Source: Methylophaga sp.
Lineage (GTDB): Bacteria > Pseudomonadota > Gammaproteobacteria > Nitrosococcales > Methylophagaceae
DNA: 8,259 nucleotides
NCBI GenBank assembly: GCA_013139345.1
Contig: WTAY01000004.1
Coordinates: forward strand, 1-8,259
Reading direction: 5' to 3'
Made by a program: the position numbers and the translations under genes. Below are positions 1 through 6,173 of this stretch, one piece after another (within the stretch, counting starts at the first letter, position 1; every line of letters begins with the position of its first letter). The notes below the pieces were generated by a model. It was not told where the DNA came from. It saw nothing but the letters and a program-made list of their open reading frames with translations, and made no database searches.

Positions 1-17
1 GCAGGGCTTACAGTTCC

Positions 18-91
18 CGTCATTCTCGAATGCTCTTATCGAGAATCTACTGTATTAAGCAGATCCCAGCTAGAAGCATGCTGGGATGACG
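18..91. repeat. Double-hairpin palindromic element, REP/MITE-like
   Basis: The ends are short inverted repeats, CGTCAT (18-23) and ATGACG (86-91). Inside are two perfect 8-bp stems with 9-nt loops: ATTCTCGA (22-29) with TCGAGAAT (39-46), and ATCCCAGC (63-70) with GCTGGGAT (80-87). The style, CGTCATTC...GAATCTACT...CAGATCCCAGC...GGGATGACG, resembles small dispersed palindromes common in intergenic DNA of many proteobacteria; that resemblance is from memory. It lies 41 bp beyond the ygiQ stop, so it may also form the 3' end of that transcript. Only one copy is in the window, so repetition in the genome is inferred. No clear target-site duplication is visible. Confidence 0.6.
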
Positions 92-131
92 AAGTAAAAA
101 ACTGCATATTGAATGATTACGGGTATAGATT

Positions 132-2330
132 CTAGCGACGCCTTTTTTTAGCAGGTCTAGTTTTAGATGCAGGGCGCACATGTTGCGTTTGGAAACGTTT
201 GCCTTTCTGAACAGGGTTATTGCCACTTGGTCGATGTGTTTTCCCACTCACCCGCCTACCCTCACCTTGACCTCCGGTTCCGGCCGGTTGCCATGTCGGG
301 ATAAGGTGTTTTTTACCATTACCGATTAGATCTGCACGACCCATTTTTTGTAATGCATCACGTAACATCGGCCAGTTTTCAGGATCATGATAGCGCAAGA
401 AAGCTTTGTGTAAACGCCTTACTTTAATGCCTTTCGGCACCGTAATGTCACCACCTTTTCGCTTCACTTTGCTCAAGGTGTTTTTACCTGAATGATACAT
501 TGCGGCTGCGGCAGACATCGGTGATGTTAAATATGCTTGCACTTGATCAGCACGGAAACCATTACGTTTCAACCAAATAGCAAGATTCATCATGTCTTTA
601 TCCGTTGTTCCCGGATGTGCGGCAATGAAATAAGGAATCAAGTATTGCTCTTTACCCGCCATTTTTGAATACTTATCAAACATGGTTTTAAAGGCATCAT
701 AGGTTCCAATCCCCGGCTTCATCATCTGATCCAATGGACCATCTTCAGTATGCTCTGGTGCTATTTTTAAATAACCACCAACATGATGCGTGACTAACTC
801 TTTTACGTACTCAGGTGATAATACCGCTAAGTCATAGCGTAAGCCTGATGCGATCAATACCTTTTTAATACCCGGTAAAGCACGCGCGCGTTTATAAAGA
901 TTGATTAAAGGTGTGTGGTCCGTGCCAAGGTTTTTACAAATACTTGGGAATACACAGGACAGACGACGGCAACTGGCTTCAATCTTTCTATCATTACAGG
1001 CAAGGCGATACATATTGGCTGTTGGCCCACCTAGATCAGAGATAACCCCTGTAAAGCCCGGCGTAGTATCTCGTATTGCTTCTACTTCTTTGATAATCGA
1101 ATCTTCAGATCGACTTTGAATAATGCGGCCTTCATGTTCGGTAATAGAACAAAAAGTACAACCACCAAAACAACCACGCATGATATTGACCGAGAAACGA
1201 ATCATTTCATAAGCAGGAATGTTTTTCTTACCGTATTGCTTGTGAGGCACTCGTGTATAGGGTAAATCAAATACACCGTCCATCTCTTCTGTCGTTAGTG
1301 GAATAGGTGGTGGGTTTAACCAAACATCTCGCTCGCCATGTTGTTGCACTAAGGCAAAGGCATTACCTGGGTTTGTTTCTAAATGCAGAATCCGTGAGGT
1401 GTGAGCATATAAAACCTTATCTTCTTTTACCGACTGATATGCTGGCAAACGAACCACTGTATGCTCTTTATCTTGCACTTCGGCACGTTTGAAATGAATA
1501 ATCTGTGCACCATCATTTGTGGTGTTTTTTTGCTCTGATTGTTTCTTATCATCATCACATGATGATGCAGTTTTCATTTGATACGGGTCAATCGGTGGGT
1601 TTAACTTGCCCGGCACATCAACACTGCTTGAGTCTTTCTCCCACCAGCCATCACGTTGACCATGTTTGATAACAACGGCTGTACCACGAATATCCGTTAT
1701 GTCTTTAACATCTTCATTACGCGCTAAACGGTGGGCAATTTCAACAACTTGTCGTTCACCATTACCATAAACCAAGATATCTGCTTTGGCATCCATAATG
1801 ACTGAGCGACGTACTTTCTCTGACCAATAATCAAAGTGAGCAATACGTCGAAGGCTTGCCTCGATCCCACCAATAATAATGGGCACACCTTTATAGGCTT
1901 CGCGGCAGCGTTGGCTGTAAGGTACAACACAACGGTCAGGTCGTTTTCCGCCCTCTCCATCAGCTGTATAAGCATCATTAGTACGAATTCGGCGATCAGA
2001 CGTATAGCGATTTACCATGGAGTCCATATTGCCGCCAGTGACACCAAAAAATAGGTTTGGCTTGCCTAACTGCTTGAAATCATCAGCACTTAACCAATCA
2101 GGCTGAGAAATAATACCAACTCTAAACCCCTGTGATTCTAATAGTCGGCCGATAAGCGCCATACCAAAGCTTGGGTGATCAACATAGGCATCCCCTGTTA
2201 CAAGGATAATGTCGCAGGAATCCCAACCGAGTTCATCCATTTCCTCGCGTGACATCGGCAATTGAGGTGCAACACCAAAGCGGTGAGCCCAGAATTGACG
2301 ATAGGAAAAAAGATCAGGTGCTGATTGCAT
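132..2330 (-). CDS. ygiQ: YgiQ family radical SAM protein
   Basis: This is a 732-residue cytosolic radical SAM protein close in length to E. coli YgiQ (about 740). The start matches the E. coli family pattern: SREEMDELGWDSCDIILVTG at 27-46, then DAYVDHPSFG to residue 56, typical of the Radical_SAM_N domain. The 4Fe-4S-binding motif CxxxCxxC is C387-C391-C394, in the context MRGCFGGCTFC. The radical SAM barrel follows to about residue 600, then a DUF3362-like C-terminal part and a very basic tail ending AKKRRR. A hydrophilic stretch at about 252-275 looks like a variable linker. The start at 2330 has GAGG four bases upstream and fits the family N-terminus; the stop is TAG. The gene follows the L,D-transpeptidase gene after 74 nt and may have its own promoter there. 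The reaction and substrate of YgiQ are, to my knowledge, not established. Confidence 0.96.
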   Translation of the reverse strand: MQSAPDLFSYRQFWAHRFGVAPQLPMSREEMDELGWDSCDIILVTGDAYVDHPSFGMALIGRLLESQGFRVGIISQPDWLSADDFKQLGKPNLFFGVTGGNMDSMVNRYTSDRRIRTNDAYTADGEGGKRPDRCVVPYSQRCREAYKGVPIIIGGIEASLRRIAHFDYWSEKVRRSVIMDAKADILVYGNGERQVVEIAHRLARNEDVKDITDIRGTAVVIKHGQRDGWWEKDSSSVDVPGKLNPPIDPYQMKTASSCDDDKKQSEQKNTTNDGAQIIHFKRAEVQDKEHTVVRLPAYQSVKEDKVLYAHTSRILHLETNPGNAFALVQQHGERDVWLNPPPIPLTTEEMDGVFDLPYTRVPHKQYGKKNIPAYEMIRFSVNIMRGCFGGCTFCSITEHEGRIIQSRSEDSIIKEVEAIRDTTPGFTGVISDLGGPTANMYRLACNDRKIEASCRRLSCVFPSICKNLGTDHTPLINLYKRARALPGIKKVLIASGLRYDLAVLSPEYVKELVTHHVGGYLKIAPEHTEDGPLDQMMKPGIGTYDAFKTMFDKYSKMAGKEQYLIPYFIAAHPGTTDKDMMNLAIWLKRNGFRADQVQAYLTSPMSAAAAMYHSGKNTLSKVKRKGGDITVPKGIKVRRLHKAFLRYHDPENWPMLRDALQKMGRADLIGNGKKHLIPTWQPAGTGGQGEGRRVSGKTHRPSGNNPVQKGKRFQTQHVRPASKTRPAKKRRR

Positions 2331-2351
2331 AAAGCCTCGGTGTAACGGGTT

Positions 2352-2380
2352 TAGATAGTTTTAATCGACCATTCTAACAA
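2352..2380 (-). promoter_or_regulatory. Candidate ygiQ promoter
   Basis: Read on the minus strand, TTGTTA (2375-2380) and TATCTA (2352-2357) are separated by exactly 17 nt. They match the sigma-70 consensus at 4/6 and 3/6 positions. Transcription would begin roughly 15 nt upstream of the ygiQ start codon, leaving a short leader that still contains the GAGG ribosome-binding site. The match is only moderate, and readthrough from the upstream operon is equally possible. Confidence 0.3.
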
Positions 2381-2395
2381 ATAACCGATTAAAAC
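2358..2395. promoter_or_regulatory. 10-bp inverted repeat upstream of ygiQ (operator or hairpin)
   Basis: GTTTTAATCG (2358-2367) and CGATTAAAAC (2386-2395) are perfect inverted copies separated by 18 nt. One arm fills the spacer of the candidate ygiQ promoter and the other lies just upstream of its -35 box, which would suit a repressor operator. As RNA it could form a hairpin after the L,D-transpeptidase gene, but no U-run follows on the minus strand, so it is not a canonical intrinsic terminator. Confidence 0.4.
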
Positions 2396-2404
2396 ACTCG
2401 GGAA

Positions 2405-2965
2405 TTAGTCAATAATGCTAATGACCGTGCCAACTTCTATATAGCGACTTAACTCTTCAATCTCATGATTCCTCATGGCTATACAGCCCTGAGTCCAATC
2501 TGCAATTTGATGAATTTCTATTTTATCTTTTGTTTCGACGCCAATACCATGCAAACCAATTGCACCGCCTAAGGCTGTATTTTGCGGTGGTAACTTCCCT
2601 TTACTATGAGCATCAAGAATATCTCTATATTGCTGACGACTAATCGAATTGTTCCTTAATGCACGCTTAGCATCATTCATATTCGGATAGTTAAGCTGCA
2701 AAAATAAATGAAAGCGGTCGCTATTCCTCATCCGGTTTATTTGGTATTTTCCTTTTGGTGTTGTGTGATCACCTTCTCTCAATTTTGCCTTTTTACCACC
2801 ACTACCAAAAGCAACTTTAAACGTCCGTAGTGTCATGCCATTCTTTTTAACTACTAATTCGTGCTCAGAACGAAGTACGACTAACTCGACACCTTCATTA
2901 GCGACGACCGTATTTGAAACTGACGTTAAAAGCCCAAGGAAAAGAATAGTTATTATCTGTTTCAT
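2405..2965 (-). CDS. Secreted YkuD-type L,D-transpeptidase family protein
   Basis: The product is 186 residues. A signal peptide covers about residues 1-22 (MKQ, a hydrophobic core ITILFLGLL, then a likely cleavage after VVA before NEG), so the mature protein is exported, presumably to the periplasm. The YkuD catalytic signature is present: HG at 139-140 (AIGLHGIG) and TQGC at 158-161, with C161 as the expected nucleophile. The family forms or breaks L,D-bonds in peptidoglycan stem peptides, or attaches or detaches murein-bound lipoprotein; which of these applies cannot be told from the sequence. No LysM or other wall-binding domain is visible. The ATG overlaps the stop of the upstream permease gene in an ATGA, and no strong Shine-Dalgarno is seen, so translational coupling is likely. 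Confidence 0.92.
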   Translation of the reverse strand: MKQIITILFLGLLTSVSNTVVANEGVELVVLRSEHELVVKKNGMTLRTFKVAFGSGGKKAKLREGDHTTPKGKYQINRMRNSDRFHLFLQLNYPNMNDAKRALRNNSISRQQYRDILDAHSKGKLPPQNTALGGAIGLHGIGVETKDKIEIHQIADWTQGCIAMRNHEIEELSRYIEVGTVISIID

Positions 2966-4293
2966 TTTATTTTCAATGTATGTAAAAGTCCTACAATCTT
3001 AGCTCTTTTTGAGTATGCCCATGCACTTAACGTTAACAAGAGATATAGTCCACCAATAAAATACAATTGCTCTAGTTGATTTGTCATCTCATAGTACAAG
3101 ATAAACCCTGTTGCTAATGCTAACCCAATCATGGCACAAATAGTCATTATTGCTGATGATTTTGTTTGATAACGAATTCTATAGTTAGCGTAAGCCATTA
3201 ATAATGATACTAATAGAAAAGTAATACTGCTAAATTCAAGAATCAACGTAAGGTCAGCAAGTAATATTAATAAAAAAGCAAACGCAGACATCGTTATAAC
3301 TGCTTTAATTGGGATACCATTAACCCGCTTTGTTAAAAAGCTCGGAAAGTAACCCTCTTTTGCAATAACACTCATTTGTCTCGACGCACCGAAGAGTGTT
3401 GCACTTATTGCACTACTTGTCGCCAGCAAAGCGCCAAGCACAACAAGATCAGCCCCCCAGTGCCCCAGAACATTTCCTGCTCCTGATGCTAATGCATATT
3501 CTTTATTTTCTATAATGTCTTCAAAAGGAATTGCCAGCATGGCACCGAGAGCAATCACAACATAGATTAAAATGGCAATGAATAAGGCGGAATAGATTGC
3601 CTTTGGAATATTCTTTTCAGGTGATTCCATATTATCAACGGCATTAATAACTAACTGGAATCCTTCGTAAGCGACAAACGTTAATGACGCTACAATTAAG
3701 ATAGACATAAGCGGTGTATTATCTGCCTCAAATAATATTGGTAGGCTTGTTTGACTATTATTGATGAGCACAAATGAAATAACGACGAGAATAACGAGCT
3801 TGCTGTAGACCATAAGGTCTTCAATCTTACCCATGCCCTTTACACTCCACACATTGATCAGTGTAAAAGTCAGAATAACCATTCCTGCAACAATCTTACG
3901 AACCCATTCATTATTCGAAAACTCGAAACTACTAATCGCATAAGATGAAAAGGTATAAGCATAGAGCGCTATTGTGCTGATATAGCCAAAGATAACCCAC
4001 CAACCGACAAGTGATGCAGCAAAGGGGCTATTTGGAAAGGTTCTTTTAAAAAAGGAATAACTCGCTCCTTCGTCTTTATAAAACACGCCTAGTTTTATAT
4101 AAGAGTAAGCGGCAAGATAGGCCATGAACCCACCGATAACAAGAGCAACCGGAGTAAAAACACCAATCATCGAAACAGAGATACCCAAAATGGTGAATAT
4201 CCCTCCTCCCACCATCCCGCCAAGGGCGATAGCAATAAGTTCTGGGACACCTAAGTCAGATTTTCTCTGGCGATGAATTGTTGTGTTATTCAT
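2962..4293 (-). CDS. APC-family amino acid/amine permease
   Basis: This is a 443-residue polytopic inner-membrane protein with about 12 hydrophobic segments, the usual size and topology for the APC superfamily. The first membrane helix carries the broken-helix glycine motif GGMVGGGIFT at 25-34, which in this fold binds the substrate carboxylate and amine. K165 (YSKLVILVV) lies in the predicted fifth helix, where some APC members such as ApcT use a lysine in place of a sodium site; this correspondence is inferred, not aligned. The substrate cannot be assigned; amino acids or polyamines are both possible. It begins 8 nt after the spermidine-synthase-like gene and its TGA overlaps the ATG of the L,D-transpeptidase gene, placing it inside a four-gene operon. 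The ribosome-binding site is weak (AGTAGAA directly before the ATG). Confidence 0.93.
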   Translation of the reverse strand: MNNTTIHRQRKSDLGVPELIAIALGGMVGGGIFTILGISVSMIGVFTPVALVIGGFMAYLAAYSYIKLGVFYKDEGASYSFFKRTFPNSPFAASLVGWWVIFGYISTIALYAYTFSSYAISSFEFSNNEWVRKIVAGMVILTFTLINVWSVKGMGKIEDLMVYSKLVILVVISFVLINNSQTSLPILFEADNTPLMSILIVASLTFVAYEGFQLVINAVDNMESPEKNIPKAIYSALFIAILIYVVIALGAMLAIPFEDIIENKEYALASGAGNVLGHWGADLVVLGALLATSSAISATLFGASRQMSVIAKEGYFPSFLTKRVNGIPIKAVITMSAFAFLLILLADLTLILEFSSITFLLVSLLMAYANYRIRYQTKSSAIMTICAMIGLALATGFILYYEMTNQLEQLYFIGGLYLLLTLSAWAYSKRAKIVGLLHTLKIK

Positions 4294-4301
4294 TTCTACT
4301 G

Positions 4302-5108
4302 TTATGAAAAGAGTCTATTTATTATTGAACGGTTCTGACGGATGAGGTTATGCAGTGATTTAGGTAAGTTAATGTTCAGTTCAAGTTCTTGCATATCCAC
4401 TGTGTTTTTTAACTTCTTTAAGGCCGCATTAGTCACGGTCTGCATCATTGCTAAACCAATAACATTACCTTTATCTTTCACCGGTAAAACCATTGATCGG
4501 CCTTCAAAGCTTTGATTGATTCGACTCATCGTCTGATTAAATAAAGGCTTATCACTACCCCATAAATTAATACTCATCACGCCAACGGATGTTAATAGCC
4601 CTGCACACGCATCAAAGAATGCTTGCACACCAACACTCGCCGCCATACCGACATGGTCATACGCATCTACGAGTAATAAATCATAATTAGCATCTGCTTG
4701 ATAATAACGCTCTTGAACAAACAAATAACCATCGCCCACATGAATGTTTAGTCGAGGATCATTCTTCGGTACGTGAAAATAGGCATGAGCAACATCAACA
4801 ACATCCTGCCGGTATTCAATAACGTCAATATGACATTCAGGATAATGATGTAGTAAAAATTTCACTAACGAACCACCACCCAAGCCAACAACAAGCACTC
4901 GTTCTGGATTCGTATTTAACAGTAAACACGCCATCATTGCTTCGGTATAACTCAATTCAAGTGTATGAGGTGTTCGTAATGACATGCTGCTTTGACGAGG
5001 AAAGGTGCCAAAGTGTAATGAACGCGTATCACCAAGATCAACAACCTCGATCACGCCATCGTCTGACTGTGCTTGATGAACAACTAGGCCATCGTAATAA
5101 AGTCTCAT
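4302..5108 (-). CDS. Spermidine-synthase-like SAM-fold protein
   Basis: The 268-residue product has the polyamine aminopropyltransferase layout: a beta-rich N-terminal part of about 70 residues with the family-like SSMSL...LELSYTEAM region, then a Rossmann methyltransferase fold. Visible sites are the glycine loop GLGGGS (75-80), acidic E98 at the end of strand 2 (VIEYR), D126 in VGDGY, and D148/D151 in VDAYDH, matching the DxxD pair of the catalytic loop. The glycine loop lacks the aspartate of the usual GGGDG form, and the following LRE is missing, so true spermidine synthase activity is doubtful. It may be an orphan spermine-synthase-like enzyme or a methyltransferase. No signal peptide is seen, so it is probably cytosolic. 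It starts 3 nt after the DUF3530 stop and ends 8 nt before the permease gene. Confidence 0.88.
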   Translation of the reverse strand: MRLYYDGLVVHQAQSDDGVIEVVDLGDTRSLHFGTFPRQSSMSLRTPHTLELSYTEAMMACLLLNTNPERVLVVGLGGGSLVKFLLHHYPECHIDVIEYRQDVVDVAHAYFHVPKNDPRLNIHVGDGYLFVQERYYQADANYDLLLVDAYDHVGMAASVGVQAFFDACAGLLTSVGVMSINLWGSDKPLFNQTMSRINQSFEGRSMVLPVKDKGNVIGLAMMQTVTNAALKKLKNTVDMQELELNINLPKSLHNLIRQNRSIINRLFS

Positions 5109-5111
5109 AAA

Positions 5112-6017
5112 TTAATTATCAGCCTGTTCAACAAATTTAGTCCGAAGCCAACCACTCACCGTTGCCGTTAATGTTGCCTGCAAGCCTGAGAACAAATGAT
5201 CTGCACCGACAATACGACGCGATTGATAACGCGTATTACCTATACGTTTCATTGCGATTTTTCTATGCTGCACAGCGGCAGGTACTCGATCTAAATCATT
5301 AGAACCATAAACATCAAAAACAGGAAAGTTAAACGCGTTAAAAATATCATTTTTAGGGTGTGCTGTAGAGCCGACCAGTATTAATGCTGAAACAGGGGTT
5401 TTTATCGTATCTAATAGTTCAATCGCCATATCCCCTCCCGCGCCATGACCAATAAATACAATTCTCTCGATACCTTTCGCTTGTAAAAAAGCAAGCGCCG
5501 CTTGAATCCGTTCTTGATTAGAGACTGGCGGCAATGATGCTGCATCAGACTCTGAATTAACAACAGCAGCGTCATCGACATCAGCTTCAGCAGGCATTGC
5601 AGTTGATGAATCTTGCTCTTCAAGCATATCTTCTGACATAGAAAGTAAGATATTAGGTTCATATGGATAATCAAATGATAATGACAGTGTTGACCAGCCA
5701 TATTCAAGCAAAGCGTGACGTAGTGGCGTAATGACACCTTGGCTTTCAAACTGTTCACCTTGATCATGAATAAGGACTATCGCACCATATTGTTCACCTA
5801 GCGTTTCCTCTAAATAGGCCGAGTCTATATCTTGCCCTGCAACAGATAATGATTGATAGCCTTTCACTTCATTTGTTTGTCGTAGCATTTGATGACTATC
5901 ATCGCTTGCACTGTCATCTACTGTCGCAGGTAAAGTCTCTTCTCCCTCGGCCCAAACCAAAGATGGCAGTAGTCCCAAAAAAATGATGCTCAACCAAACT
6001 GTTTTAAACTGCTTCAC
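5112..6017 (-). CDS. DUF3530 family alpha/beta-hydrolase-like exported protein
   Basis: The product is 301 residues and starts with GTG at 6017. AAAGGA lies 6 nt upstream, and an in-frame stop 21 nt upstream of the GTG excludes a longer form. A signal peptide covers about residues 1-23 (hydrophobic SIIFLGLLPSLVWA, likely cleavage before EGE). After it comes an alpha/beta-hydrolase-like fold: IVLIHD in an early strand, the elbow FIGHGAGGD around 190-196, D241 in GSNDLD and H274 in GADHLF. The nucleophile position is G192, so the usual GxSxG serine is absent. An acidic, serine- and alanine-rich stretch at about 128-168 looks like a disordered insert. It is the first gene of the minus-strand operon. 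The match to DUF3530 is by recognition of overall pattern; the function is unknown and may be non-catalytic. Confidence 0.85.
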   Translation of the reverse strand: MKQFKTVWLSIIFLGLLPSLVWAEGEETLPATVDDSASDDSHQMLRQTNEVKGYQSLSVAGQDIDSAYLEETLGEQYGAIVLIHDQGEQFESQGVITPLRHALLEYGWSTLSLSFDYPYEPNILLSMSEDMLEEQDSSTAMPAEADVDDAAVVNSESDAASLPPVSNQERIQAALAFLQAKGIERIVFIGHGAGGDMAIELLDTIKTPVSALILVGSTAHPKNDIFNAFNFPVFDVYGSNDLDRVPAAVQHRKIAMKRIGNTRYQSRRIVGADHLFSGLQATLTATVSGWLRTKFVEQADN

Positions 6018-6023
6018 TAAATA

Positions 6024-6029
6024 TCCTTT
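6024..6029 (-). promoter_or_regulatory. Ribosome-binding site deciding the GTG start of the DUF3530 gene
   Basis: On the minus strand AAAGGA ends 6 nt before GTG at 6017. It is the best Shine-Dalgarno in the operon and supports GTG as the start codon, since no in-frame ATG precedes it before a stop. Confidence 0.65.
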
Positions 6030-6107
6030 AAGAATTAGCGTATAAATTTATAACTAGTATATACCCGTAATTAATTACTGATCTTTACAAAAGCTGAAAA
6101 AAAGGCT

Positions 6108-6144
6108 CACTTACGGTAAAGTATTGGGTTTTGAACCGTAAGTG
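6108..6144. promoter_or_regulatory. 10-bp inverted repeat upstream of rpe (operator or leader hairpin)
   Basis: CACTTACGGT (6108-6117) and ACCGTAAGTG (6135-6144) are perfect inverted copies separated by 17 nt, ending 29 nt before the rpe start codon. The left arm falls within the spacer of the candidate rpe promoter and the right arm just beyond its -10 box. This would suit a dimeric repressor; if transcribed it could instead be a hairpin in the 5' leader. No U-run follows, so it is not an intrinsic terminator. Confidence 0.45.
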
Positions 6145-6173
6145 CAACATTAACTTAATAAAGAGTAAATACT

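Larger units (their letters stand above)
6018..6173. promoter_or_regulatory. Divergent promoter region between the minus-strand operon and rpe
   Basis: These 156 bp are the only space between two divergent blocks, so promoters for both must lie here or inside the genes. For the leftward operon TATACT (minus strand, 6056-6061) is a candidate -10 box in very AT-rich DNA, but no good -35 box sits at 16-18 nt. For rpe, CTGAAA (6094-6099) and TAAAGT (6117-6122), 17 nt apart, each match the sigma-70 consensus at 4/6 positions. A perfect 12-bp palindrome GTAATTAATTAC (6067-6078) lies between the two. The rpe ribosome-binding site is AAAGAG, about 8 nt before its ATG. Confidence 0.5.

Noticed and set aside
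96..101. T-run on the minus strand after ygiQ as an intrinsic terminator
   Set aside because: Six T residues occur, but no stable hairpin lies directly before them on that strand; the strong stems come after the run.
47..247. 66-codon minus-strand open frame overlapping the ygiQ 3' end and the palindromic element
   Set aside because: It overlaps the clearly real ygiQ C-terminus in another frame, runs into the repeat element and has no recognisable protein features.
1550..1567. Perfect 8-bp inverted repeat CATCATCA / TGATGATG
   Set aside because: It lies within the hydrophilic linker of ygiQ, arises from repeated Ser/Asp codons, and has a 2-nt loop; simple-sequence coding DNA explains it.
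901..2054. Open frames of 61-84 codons inside ygiQ on both strands (901-1119 +, 1307-1492 +, 1724-1978 -, 1836-2054 +)
   Set aside because: All lie inside the well-supported ygiQ frame and show no family motif; they are shadows of it.
2962..4293. Recent horizontal acquisition of the permease gene
   Set aside because: Some stretches are very AT-rich (about 27% GC by hand count at 3181-3240), but others are GC-rich (60% at 3421-3480), and ygiQ varies similarly, so composition gives no clear signal.
5411..5767. 118-codon minus-strand frame inside the DUF3530 gene
   Set aside because: It is a frame-shifted shadow with odd, leucine- and serine-rich composition, and the host frame has a signal peptide, a good ribosome-binding site and family pattern.
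6131..6160. TTGAAC and TTAATA with an 18-nt spacer as the rpe promoter
   Set aside because: Transcription would begin about 7 nt before the ATG and exclude the AAAGAG ribosome-binding site, so the promoter further upstream is preferred.
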